Source: Stenotrophomonas africana (GTDB lineage Bacteria > Pseudomonadota > Gammaproteobacteria > Xanthomonadales > Xanthomonadaceae). Taken from it: a stretch of DNA of 64,000 nucleotides. The stretch covers positions 62,001 through 126,000 of the forward strand of contig NZ_JABEME010000008.1 in the NCBI RefSeq assembly GCF_013004645.1, given 5' to 3'. Of this stretch, positions 49,286-56,952 are shown in pieces. The first letter of the stretch is position 1. Each line of letters starts with the position of its first letter. A model generated the notes under the pieces. That model was not told where the DNA came from and did no database searches. It was given only the letters and a program-made list of their open reading frames with translations. The position numbers were made by a program, and so were the translations under genes.

Positions 49286-50305
49286 TCAGAAGTTCATGTC
49301 GAAGGCGACTTCGCCCTGCACGCCGACCTGATAGGCCGAGACGCGGCGTTCGAAGAAGTTGGTCAGTTCCTGCACGTCCTGCAGTTCCATGAACGGCAGC
49401 GGGTTGCGCACGTTGTACTTCTTTTCCATGCCCAGCTTGGCGAAGTGCTGGTCGGCACAGTGCTGCAGGTACTGGCGCATGTCGCGGGTCGAGATGCCGG
49501 CCACGCCGCCGGACAGCACGTCCTCGGCGAACTGCACTTCGCATTCGATGGCTTCGGCCAGCATGTCGTAGACCTGCTGCTTCATCTCGTCATCGAACAG
49601 GTCCGGCTCTTCCTCACGCACCACGCGCACCGACTCGAATGCGAACTCCATATGCGCGCTCTCGTCGCGGAACACCCAGTTGGTGCCCGAGGCCAGGCCC
49701 GGCAGCAGGCCGCGCGAACGGAAGTAGTACACGTAGGCGAAGGCAGCAAAGAAGAACAGGCCTTCGATGCAGGCGGCGAAGCAGATCTGGTTGAGCAGGA
49801 ACTGGCGGCGCTCGGCACGGGTCTCGATGCGCTTCAGGTCCTGGATCGAGTCGATCCACTTGAAGCAGAAATCGGCCTTCTTCTTGATCGAATCGATGTT
49901 CTCCACCGCGGCGAAGGCTTTGACGCGCTCTTCCGGATCCGGCAGGTAGTTGTCGAGCAGGGTCAGGTAGAACTGCACGTGCAGCGCTTCTTCATACAGC
50001 TGGCGCGACAGGTACATGCGCGCTTCGGGCGCGTTCAAGTGCTGGTACAGGTTCAGCACCAGGTTGTTGGACACGATCGAGTCGCCGGTGGCGAAGAACG
50101 CGACCAAGCGGTGGATCAGGTGACGCTCACCCGGCGACATCTTGCTGTGCAGGTCGGTGATGTCGATCTGGAAGTTGATCTCTTCCACCGTCCAGGTGTT
50201 CTTGATCGCGTTCCGGTACATGTCATAGAACTGCGGGTAGCGCATCGGGCGCAGGGTCAGTTCAAAACCGGGATCGAGCAGCATCTGCTTGGGCTTGTCG
50301 GCCAT
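49286..50305 (-). CDS. nrdB: class Ia ribonucleotide reductase, beta subunit
   Basis: 339-residue small subunit that holds the di-iron centre and tyrosyl radical for deoxyribonucleotide synthesis. ATG 50305 gives MADKPKQMLLDPGFELTLRP. Iron-ligand helices appear as SRQLYEEALHVQFYLTLLDN and RDESAHMEFAFESVRVV, with FFAAFAYVYYFRSRGLLPGL between them, and the C-terminal YQVGVQGEVAFDMNF fits the tail that docks on NrdA. It is 144 bases downstream of nrdA, separated by REP sequence. Confidence 0.94.
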   Translation of the reverse strand: MADKPKQMLLDPGFELTLRPMRYPQFYDMYRNAIKNTWTVEEINFQIDITDLHSKMSPGERHLIHRLVAFFATGDSIVSNNLVLNLYQHLNAPEARMYLSRQLYEEALHVQFYLTLLDNYLPDPEERVKAFAAVENIDSIKKKADFCFKWIDSIQDLKRIETRAERRQFLLNQICFAACIEGLFFFAAFAYVYYFRSRGLLPGLASGTNWVFRDESAHMEFAFESVRVVREEEPDLFDDEMKQQVYDMLAEAIECEVQFAEDVLSGGVAGISTRDMRQYLQHCADQHFAKLGMEKKYNVRNPLPFMELQDVQELTNFFERRVSAYQVGVQGEVAFDMNF

Positions 50306-50373
50306 GGGTGTTTCCTTGAATTCCTGGGTGAGCCGCCGGGCATGGCCCGGCGCTACCGTGGGTGTTTTTCCGC

Positions 50374-50440
50374 AGCCGAGCATGGCTCGGCTCTACAGGT
50401 GCGAGGTGTTCGAGTGCCGACCAACGGTCGGCACCCACCG
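50374..50440. repeat. REP sequences between nrdA and nrdB
   Basis: A CCGAG-subtype unit (50374-50396) and a second palindromic unit (50409-50440, GTGCCGACC and GGTCGGCAC) lie in the short gap between nrdA and nrdB. As stable hairpins inside a presumed polycistronic message they may protect or separate the two coding parts. Confidence 0.65.
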
Positions 50441-50449
50441 CGCGGTGTG

Positions 50450-52852
50450 TTACTGGCAGGCCTCGCAGGCTTCCGGGTTTTCCAGTGAGCAGGCGATGGC
50501 TTCGTCCGGGCTGAACACCTTGGCCGGCGCGGCAGTGCTCACCGTGGTCTTGGCGATCTTGGTGGCCGGGCGCGAACGCAGGTAGTAGGTGGTCTTGATG
50601 CCCTGCTTCCAGGCGTACATGTACATGGAGGACATCGCGCCGATGTTCGGGCTTTCCATGAACAGGTTGAGCGAGGCCGACTGGTCGATGAAGGCGCCGC
50701 GCTCGGCGGCCATGTCGATCAGCGAACGCATCGGCAGCTCCCACGCGGTGCGGTAGACCTCGCGCAGCGTTTCCGGAATCTGTGCCACGCCGGCGATGGA
50801 ACCTTCGGCCAGCTTGATGGCGTCGCGCATGTCGGCGGTCCACAGGCCCAGCTTCTTCAGCTCGTTCACCAGGTAACGGTTGACCTGCAGGAAGTCACCG
50901 GACAGGGTCTCGCGCTTGAACAGGTTGGACACCTGCGGCTCGACGCACTCGTAGCAACCGGCGATCGAGGCGATGGTCGCGGTCGGTGCAATCGCGATCA
51001 TCAGCGAGTTGCGCAGGCCGTGTTCCTTGATGCGGGCGCGCAGGGCATCCCAGCGTGCAGTGTCTTCCGGCACCACGTTCCAGGCGTCGAACTGCAGTTC
51101 GCCGCTGGCGGCACGGGTGTCGTTGAACGACGGGTGCTTGCCGCGTTCCTGGGCCAGCTCGCAGGAGGTTTCCAGCGCGTGGAAGTAGATCGCTTCGGCA
51201 ATCTTCTTCGACAGGGCGCGGGCTTCGGCGCTGTCAAACGGCAGGCGCTTGCGGAAGAACACGTCCTGCAGGCCCATGCAGCCCAGGCCGACCGGACGCC
51301 AGCGCAGGTTGGCGCGGCGGGCAGTTTCGATCGGGTAGAAGTTCAGGTCGATGACGCGGTCGAGCTGGCGCACGGCCAGGCGCACGGTCTCGGCCAGCTT
51401 CTCGAAGTCGAACTCGTTGTGCTCGTCGAAGTGGTTGCCCAGGTTGATCGAACCCAGGTTGCACACGGCGGTTTCATCGTTGGAAGTGACTTCCAGGATT
51501 TCGGTGCACAGGTTGGACAGGTGGATCACGTTGCCCGGACGCAGGGTCTGGTTGCTGGCGCGGTTGCACTTGTCCTTGAAGGTCATCCAGCCGTTGCCGG
51601 TCTCGGCCAGCGTACGCATCATGCGGGCGTACAGCTTGCGGGCGGAGATGGTGCGGTTGGCCTTGCCCTGGGCTTCGGCCTGCAGGTAGGCGGCCTCGAA
51701 GGCTTCGCCGAACAGGTCGGTGAACTCCGGCACGACGCGCGGATCGAACAGCGACCATTCCTGGTCGGCCTCGACACGCTTCATGAACAGGTCCGGCACC
51801 CAGTTGGCCAGGTTCAGGTTGTGCGCACGGCGGGCTTCGTCACCAGTGTTGTCGCGCAGCTCGAGGAAGTCCTCGATGTCGGCGTGCCAGGTTTCCAGGT
51901 AGACGCAGGCTGCGCCCTTGCGCTTGCCGCCCTGGTTCACCGCGGCCACGGACGAATCCATGGTCTTCAGCCACGGCACGATGCCGTTGGAGTGGCCGTT
52001 GGTCGACTTGATGAGCGAACCACGCGAACGCACGCGGGTGTAGCTGACGCCGATGCCGCCGGAGAACTTCGACAGCTGGGCGATGTCGCCGTACTTGGAA
52101 TAGATCGACTCCAGCGAGTCCTGCGGCGAGTCCAGCAGGAAGCACGAGGACAGCTGCTCGTGGGTGGTGCCGGAATTGAACAGGGTCGGGCTGGACGGCA
52201 GGTAGTCCAGGTTGCCCATGCGCTTGTACAGCGCCAGGGTCTCGGACACGTCCTCGCTCAGCGCGCTGGCGATGCGCAGGAAGAACTGCTGCGGGGTCTC
52301 GATCACCTTGCGGGTGTGCGGGTGGCGCAGCAGGTAACGGTCGTACAGGGTACGCAGGCCGAAGTAATCGAAGTTCAGGTCCAGCGAGATGTCGATGGCA
52401 TCGTTGAGCTTGCGTGCGTTGGTCTGCACGAAGTTCAGCAGGCGGTCGTTGATCAGGCCCACTTCGTGGCCACGGCTGACCGACTGCGAGAAGGCGTAGA
52501 TTTCCTGGCCCGAGACTTCCTTGGCGATGTAGTTGGCCAGCAGGCGCGCGGCGAGGCGGCCGTACTCGGGCTCTTCACCGATCAGCAGGGCGGCGGTGCG
52601 GATGGACAGTTCGTCCAGCTCGCGGGTGGTGGCGCCGTTGTACAGGCCGGAAATGGTGCGGGTGGCCACGCGCATCGGATCGACGGCGTGCAGGCCTTCG
52701 GAGGAACGCTGCACCGCGCGCACGATCTTGTTCAGGTCAACCAGTTCGGTGGTCCCGTTGCGCTTGGTCACACTCATCGCGTTGGCCGTCGGCGGCGACG
52801 TCAACAGGAATTCGCTTTCCTTCTCGATGGTGGCGCTGGATTCGGTGCTCAC
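50450..52852 (-). CDS. nrdA: class Ia ribonucleotide reductase, alpha subunit
   Basis: 800-residue catalytic subunit. An ATP-cone allosteric domain (about 25-115, MSVTKRNGTTELVDLNKIVR) precedes the barrel with SSCFLLDSPQDSLESIYSKY, FSGGIGVSYTRVRSRGSLIK, VYLETWHADIEDFLELRDNT and the redox-cysteine segment ETAVCNLGSINLGNHF; a C-terminal cysteine pair ENPEACEACQ passes electrons from thioredoxin or glutaredoxin. GTG 52852 follows AAGAGGA by 8 bases. The open frame continues upstream but is not coding-like. Confidence 0.94.
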   Translation of the reverse strand: MSTESSATIEKESEFLLTSPPTANAMSVTKRNGTTELVDLNKIVRAVQRSSEGLHAVDPMRVATRTISGLYNGATTRELDELSIRTAALLIGEEPEYGRLAARLLANYIAKEVSGQEIYAFSQSVSRGHEVGLINDRLLNFVQTNARKLNDAIDISLDLNFDYFGLRTLYDRYLLRHPHTRKVIETPQQFFLRIASALSEDVSETLALYKRMGNLDYLPSSPTLFNSGTTHEQLSSCFLLDSPQDSLESIYSKYGDIAQLSKFSGGIGVSYTRVRSRGSLIKSTNGHSNGIVPWLKTMDSSVAAVNQGGKRKGAACVYLETWHADIEDFLELRDNTGDEARRAHNLNLANWVPDLFMKRVEADQEWSLFDPRVVPEFTDLFGEAFEAAYLQAEAQGKANRTISARKLYARMMRTLAETGNGWMTFKDKCNRASNQTLRPGNVIHLSNLCTEILEVTSNDETAVCNLGSINLGNHFDEHNEFDFEKLAETVRLAVRQLDRVIDLNFYPIETARRANLRWRPVGLGCMGLQDVFFRKRLPFDSAEARALSKKIAEAIYFHALETSCELAQERGKHPSFNDTRAASGELQFDAWNVVPEDTARWDALRARIKEHGLRNSLMIAIAPTATIASIAGCYECVEPQVSNLFKRETLSGDFLQVNRYLVNELKKLGLWTADMRDAIKLAEGSIAGVAQIPETLREVYRTAWELPMRSLIDMAAERGAFIDQSASLNLFMESPNIGAMSSMYMYAWKQGIKTTYYLRSRPATKIAKTTVSTAAPAKVFSPDEAIACSLENPEACEACQ

Positions 52853-53042
52853 GGCGTATGTCCTCTTGGCGTGATTTGGGGGTGCTCGATGCATCGGGGT
52901 GACGCAGCCCGGGACATGACGGCCCAGGATGGCAGGACGGCGTCGCAGGGGATGAGACCCTGCGCCTGCCACTGCCGTTGACGACCGCGGATGGGAACCC
53001 CGGGCAACCCCTGGAATTGGGGTTGCTGCGACCGACGGCCAC
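52853..53042. other. nrdA 5' leader
   Basis: About 180 bases between the predicted start of transcription near 53035 and the nrdA GTG. It is GC-rich with several short inverted repeats (for example around CCCGGGCAACCCC at 52999) but no recognised riboswitch class. Confidence 0.4.
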
Positions 53043-53071
53043 AAGATAGTGGGGGTAAAGGGGTCCGTCAA
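53043..53071 (-). promoter_or_regulatory. predicted nrdA promoter with overlapping palindrome
   Basis: On the minus strand TTGACG (53071-53066), 17 bases, TATCTT (53048-53043): a near-consensus housekeeping promoter. The palindrome CCAC-AAGATA-GTGG (53039-53052) overlaps the -10; it recalls an NrdR box but is two bases shorter between the half-sites than the 16-bp consensus I know. A related AAATGTAGTG lies about 34 bases upstream. The promoter is likely; NrdR control is a guess. Confidence 0.5.
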
Positions 53072-53408
53072 CGCCAAATGTAGTGAAATTCGGCAATCCC
53101 TTGCGCCGCAAGGATCGTGCCATCGGCGCCCGGATCAGACGCTTCAGACCTGCCGGAACGGGCTGCGCAGTCAAGCCCGAAAAGCGTCATTGCGGTGGTA
53201 CAACGCACCGCGAAAACGGAACAATGACAGCTTCACATGACAGTGATGAAACTGGCTAGGGACAACCCTGTGGATAGGTGGTGGGCAGCCGGTGGGAATC
53301 CGGTGGACGCAGGGACCGCCCGCCGGGCAGCGACGCGAGGCTCCATGTGTCGGCCAGACTGGAGGAGCGGCCGCAGGGAAACGCCGTTGCGCCCTATCCC
53401 CCGATCAT
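53072..53408. other. intergenic stretch without a recognisable gene
   Basis: No supported gene between the nrdA promoter and the REP pair at 53409. A TGTGGATAG at 53269-53277 is one base from a DnaA box on the minus strand, isolated and therefore weak evidence. Confidence 0.4.
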
Positions 53409-53469
53409 TGCCGGCCAGCGGCCGGCACTACCGGAAACCCACGGTAGTCGTGCCGGCCGCTAGCCGGCA
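53409..53469. repeat. GTAG-type REP inverted pair, GCCGGCC subtype
   Basis: TGCCGGCCAGCGGCCGGCAC plus TACC (53409-53432) and the inverted GGTAGTCGTGCCGGCCGCTA plus GCCGGCA (53443-53469). It ends 13 bases before the zapE 3'-end duplicate. Confidence 0.75.
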
Positions 53470-53482
53470 TTGCATTCCCGCG

Positions 53483-53567
53483 GAACCCCTCACGCCCGGT
53501 GCGGGGTACCCAGTTACTCGGCGCTCTGCATCTCGATCAGGCGCGAGGCGGTACGTTCGAAGGCACC
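53483..53567 (-). pseudogene. decayed duplicate of the zapE 3' end
   Basis: 85 bases matching the last 85 bases of the zapE region (53975-54059) at 76 of 85 positions, same orientation. The first 31 bases are identical. Translated on the minus strand it reads GAFERTASRLIEMQSAE and then stops, where intact ZapE continues YLGTPHRA. Eight of nine differences are synonymous third-position changes; the ninth turns TAC into TAA. It therefore evolved as a real zapE end before being displaced. Confidence 0.85.
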
Positions 53568-53653
53568 TGTTACTCATGTTCTGCTTCTGCGCGAACACGG
53601 AATTTCTGGCTGCCTGATGCCAGAAGAATCTGGGGCTTCTACACATGAGCAGA

Positions 53654-53914
53654 CTACGCTTCGATCAACCCCAGCGCTTCGCCCAAGCCTTCAACAAATC
53701 CGGCCTGCTCACCTGAATACTCCATTGCGATGCTTTCAAACTGCACGCACAAAGACGATTTGGAATCCACGTCCATCATTTGCAATGTGGAAGCCAATCG
53801 TTCGAGCCCCTGCACTGCAGCATCTGGATCCAATACATCATCCGTCGAAAACTCGAGGAAGATGGCAAGCTCAACGATCGCTCGCGCAACGTGCCTGTTG
53901 ATTTCCTGACTCAT
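53654..53914 (-). CDS. small acidic hypothetical protein between zapE 3' ends
   Basis: 86-residue, strongly acidic, helical protein starting MSQEINRHVARAIVELAIFL, followed by EFSTDDVLDPDAAVQGLERL and ending GEQAGFVEGLGEALGLIEA. Less GC-rich than its surroundings. Small acidic helical proteins of this size are often immunity or antidote proteins, but nothing in the sequence proves that. It lies between the two copies of the zapE 3' end and was probably brought in with the insertion. Confidence 0.5.
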   Translation of the reverse strand: MSQEINRHVARAIVELAIFLEFSTDDVLDPDAAVQGLERLASTLQMMDVDSKSSLCVQFESIAMEYSGEQAGFVEGLGEALGLIEA

Positions 53915-53942
53915 GATTCACTCTTACCGGAATACTTGAAGC

Positions 53943-53966
53943 AGCCGAGCGTGGGCTCGGCTCTAC
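53943..53966. repeat. single SMAG/REP unit
   Basis: AGCCGAGCGTGGGCTCGGCT plus CTAC, a lone CCGAG-subtype copy 8 bases before the intact copy of the zapE-end repeat. Confidence 0.8.
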
Positions 53967-53981
53967 AACCAGCAGAACCCC

Positions 53982-55082
53982 TCACGCCCGGTGCGGGGTA
54001 CCCAGGTACTCGGCGCTCTGCATTTCGATCAGACGCGACGCCGTGCGCTCGAACGCGCCCTGCAGGCGCTGGCCGGTGTACAGCTCGATCGGCGAGGTGC
54101 TGGCGGTGCAGACCAGGTTGACGTGGCGGTCGTACAGCTCGTCGATCAGGTTGACGAAGCGGCGCGCGGCATCTTCGTTCAGGCGGTCGAAGGCGGGGAT
54201 GCCGCCCAGCAGCACCGTGTTGAACTCGTGCGCGATCTCGATGTAATCCGAGGGCCCGCGCGGGCCTTCGCACAGCGCGGCGAAATCGAACCAGGCAATG
54301 CTCTTGCCGCGGCCACGCACCGGGATCTTGCGGCCCTCGATCTCGATGTTGCCGGGCTTGGCCGGCTGGCCGCCGCTCAATTCGTTCCAACGCGTGGCCA
54401 GCCAGTCGTCGCTGTCGGCCGCCAAAGGCGCGCGGTACACCGGCGAGCGGGTCAGCGCGCGCATCCGGTAATCCTCGGTGCCCTCGGCGTACAGCTCCAC
54501 GCAGAAGCGCTGCAGCAGGCCGATGGCCGGCAGGAAGCTCTCGCGCTGCAGGCCGTTGAGGTAGAGGTTCTCCACCGCGGTGTTGGAGGTGGTGACCAGG
54601 GTCACGCCCTCGGCAAACAGGCGCTCCAGCAGCCGCGCCAGCAGCATCGCATCGCCGATGTCGGTGACGAAGAATTCATCCAGCACCAGCACGCGCAGGT
54701 TGCTGCGCCATTCCTGGGCGATCTTCGCCAGCGGGTCGCTCTGGCCCTGGTGCTCGCGCAGGCGCTCGTGGATGCTGCGCATGAAACGATGGAAATGGGT
54801 GCGGTACTTCTGCTTGATCGGTAGCCCGTCGTAGAACAGGTCCACCAGGAAAGTCTTGCCGCGGCCGACGCCGCCCCAGAAGTACAGGCCCTTGACCGGC
54901 TCGGGCTTCTTCCAGAACGAGGACAGGCGGTCCAGCCAGCCGTCCTCGGCACTGTCCAGCAGGCCCAGGTGGATGCGGTCCAACTCGGCCAGCGCCGCAT
55001 GCTGGGCCGGGTCGTTCTGCCAGTCGCCACGGGCAACCCCTTCCGCGTACCGCTGCGACGGGGTCAACTCGGTTGCACTCAT
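53982..55082 (-). CDS. zapE: cell division protein ZapE, AFG1-type ATPase
   Basis: 366-residue cytoplasmic ATPase that acts on the FtsZ ring. Walker A is YFWGGVGRGKTFLVDLFYDG (about 67-86), Walker B LRVLVLDEFFVTDIGDAMLL (about 128-147), followed by VTTSNTAVENLYLNGLQRE. The C-terminus FERTASRLIEMQSAEYLGTP plus HRA is duplicated in decayed form at 53483-53567. Its ATG region and the upstream hydrolase stop overlap by four bases (55079-55082). Confidence 0.93.
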   Translation of the reverse strand: MSATELTPSQRYAEGVARGDWQNDPAQHAALAELDRIHLGLLDSAEDGWLDRLSSFWKKPEPVKGLYFWGGVGRGKTFLVDLFYDGLPIKQKYRTHFHRFMRSIHERLREHQGQSDPLAKIAQEWRSNLRVLVLDEFFVTDIGDAMLLARLLERLFAEGVTLVTTSNTAVENLYLNGLQRESFLPAIGLLQRFCVELYAEGTEDYRMRALTRSPVYRAPLAADSDDWLATRWNELSGGQPAKPGNIEIEGRKIPVRGRGKSIAWFDFAALCEGPRGPSDYIEIAHEFNTVLLGGIPAFDRLNEDAARRFVNLIDELYDRHVNLVCTASTSPIELYTGQRLQGAFERTASRLIEMQSAEYLGTPHRA

Positions 55083-55750
55083 GCCGCCGCGCCCAGCCAG
55101 TGCTTGACGCCGTGGGTCAGTGCGCCGCGCAGATCGATCAGCTTGCGGTGGAAGAAATGGCTGGTCTCGGGCATGCGCACCAGCTCATGCGGGAAATCCA
55201 GCGTGTCCAGCCACTGGTAGACGGCCTGCGGGTCGACGATCTCGTCCTGCTCGCCCTGGATCACCAGCCAGCGCGCCGGCGGCGCGATGCCATCGAAGTC
55301 CCAGCGGCCGGCCGGCGGCGCGATCGAGATCAGCGCTTCGGGCTGCAGCGCGGCAGCGGCCTTCAACGAAACGAACGCGCCGAAGCTGAAACCGGCCAGC
55401 CACAGGCGGTCATCCGGGCGCTGGCTGCGCACCCAGGCCGCGACAGCCTTCAGGTCATCCTGCTCGCCCACGCCATGGTCGAACTCACCGGCCGAACCAC
55501 CCACGCTGCGGAAGTTGAAGCGCACCGTGGCGATACCCAGCTCGCGCAGGGTGGTGGCGGTCATGGTGACCACCTTGTTGTGCAGCGTGCCACCCTCGGT
55601 GGACAGCGGATGGCAGACGATGGCCACGATCGGCTGCACCGGCACATCGGCCTTGGGCAGGTCGACGACCACTTCCAGCGGGCCGGCCGGGCCGTCCAGT
55701 TCGAGGCAGGCGGTTTCGCCAGGGGCGACGGGGAACGAAGGCTTGTGCAT
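55079..55750 (-). CDS. alpha/beta hydrolase
   Basis: 223-residue hydrolase. The nucleophile serine is in WLAGFSFGAFVSLKAA (near 105), an HP-containing oxyanion region VAIVCHPLSTEGGTLHNKVV near 40, the acid in IQGEQDEIVDPQAV and the His in MPETSHFFHRKL. It resembles the small conserved hydrolases often encoded beside other housekeeping genes; substrate unknown. ATG 55750 (MHKPSFPVAPGETAC) is chosen over one 45 bases upstream. Coupled to zapE. Confidence 0.88.
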   Translation of the reverse strand: MHKPSFPVAPGETACLELDGPAGPLEVVVDLPKADVPVQPIVAIVCHPLSTEGGTLHNKVVTMTATTLRELGIATVRFNFRSVGGSAGEFDHGVGEQDDLKAVAAWVRSQRPDDRLWLAGFSFGAFVSLKAAAALQPEALISIAPPAGRWDFDGIAPPARWLVIQGEQDEIVDPQAVYQWLDTLDFPHELVRMPETSHFFHRKLIDLRGALTHGVKHWLGAAA

Positions 55751-55793
55751 GGCACCATGATACCGTCCCCTGCCCCTGCCCTGTGCCCGCCCC

Positions 55794-56651
55794 ATGCTCT
55801 ACCTGTCCTTGGCCGTGATCTGCAGCGTGCTGGTTTCGGTGGTGTTGAAGGTGGCCGGACGCCGCCAACTGGATGTTGCGCAGATGGTCACCTGGAACTA
55901 TCTGGTGGCCGCAACGCTCACCGCCGTGGTACTGCAGCCGCCGCTGGACGCACTGCGCGCGCCGCATGCGCCGTGGCTGTCATTGCTGGCGCTGGCGGTG
56001 GTGCTGCCGTCGATCTTTCTGGTGCTGGGCCGCGCGGTGGCGGTGGCCGGCATCGTGCGCAGCGACGTGGCGCAGCGGCTGTCACTGTTGCTGTCATTGG
56101 CTGCTGCGTTCCTGTTCTTCGGCCAGACTGCCACGCCGTGGAAGTTGGCTGGGCTCGGCCTGGGCCTGCTGGCGATGGTGGCGATCAGCCTGCGCCCGCG
56201 CGGACCGGCGGTGGCGCCCTCACCGGGTGGCTGGGGCTGGTTGCTGGGCGTGTGGGCCGGGTTCGCGGTGGTGGACGTGCTGCTCAAGCAGGTGGCGCTT
56301 TCCGGTACGCCGTCGATGGCGGCAGTGCTGGCCAGCTTCAGCGTGGCCTTCGTGCTGATGCTGGCGCTGCAGCTGTGGCGGCACGCCAGTGGCCGCAGCC
56401 GGCTGGCCTGGCGCAACCTCCGCGCGGGCTCGCTGCTGGGCCTGCTCAATGGCGGCAACATCCTCTTCTATGTGCATGCGCATCAGTCGATGCCGGACAG
56501 CCCGGCCACCGTGTTCGCCGGGATGAACATCGGCGTGGTGGTGCTGGGCGCGCTGGTGGGCGTGTTCGCCTTCGGCGAGGCCACCACGAAGTGGAACCGC
56601 GCCGGGCTGGCGCTGGCGGTGCTGGCGATCGGGTTGATCGCCTGGGGGTGA
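55794..56651 (+). CDS. EamA-family (drug/metabolite) transporter
   Basis: 285-residue inner-membrane permease with about ten hydrophobic segments in two five-helix repeats, starting MLYLSLAVICSVLVSVVLKV. Representative segments are AQMVTWNYLVAATLTAVVL, SLLALAVVLPSIFLVLGRA, and near the end MNIGVVVLGALVGVFAFGEA. The EamA superfamily exports or imports small metabolites; no substrate can be inferred. Divergent from the hydrolase gene with 43 bases between the two start codons. Confidence 0.85.
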   Translation: MLYLSLAVICSVLVSVVLKVAGRRQLDVAQMVTWNYLVAATLTAVVLQPPLDALRAPHAPWLSLLALAVVLPSIFLVLGRAVAVAGIVRSDVAQRLSLLLSLAAAFLFFGQTATPWKLAGLGLGLLAMVAISLRPRGPAVAPSPGGWGWLLGVWAGFAVVDVLLKQVALSGTPSMAAVLASFSVAFVLMLALQLWRHASGRSRLAWRNLRAGSLLGLLNGGNILFYVHAHQSMPDSPATVFAGMNIGVVVLGALVGVFAFGEATTKWNRAGLALAVLAIGLIAWG

Positions 56652-56952
56652 GCGTTGGTTGCGGCGGGCCATTTCCGCGCCCGCGGTGGGATGTCACTTT
56701 TCTTTTCGCGCGAAAAGAAAAGTAACCAAAAGAAACGCGCCGCCAGCCGCGAGCCGGTGCTGTGCACCGGTTCCCTGCGCTTCTCGGTGAACCAGGGGAC
56801 GGCGCCGAACTCGCTGCGCTCAGACATCGGCGCCTCTTCGCCCCTGATTCACCTGCGATGCTCGGCTCGCTTGAAGGCGGACTGGTAGATCAAAAGCAAA
56901 GGCGGCATCCGTGCCGATCAAGGTGCCTACCAGAGCAGATCCCCGGCGAACC
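56652..56952. other. intergenic stretch with a 26-bp perfect palindrome
   Basis: Positions 56697-56722 form a perfect palindrome whose half is CTTTTCTTTTCGC, followed by TAACCAAAAGAAACGCGCC. Similar motifs recur between genes in many xanthomonads as I remember them. It lies 46 bases after the EamA gene and could act as its terminator. No gene is supported between here and 56952. Confidence 0.6.

Noticed and set aside
51020..52981. 653-codon open frame on the plus strand
   Set aside because: Antisense to nrdA, whose product is unmistakable; the composition is that of a high-GC shadow frame.
53269..53277. DnaA-box-like TGTGGATAG as sign of a replication origin
   Set aside because: A single near-match with no cluster, no AT-rich unwinding region and no dnaA or dnaN nearby.
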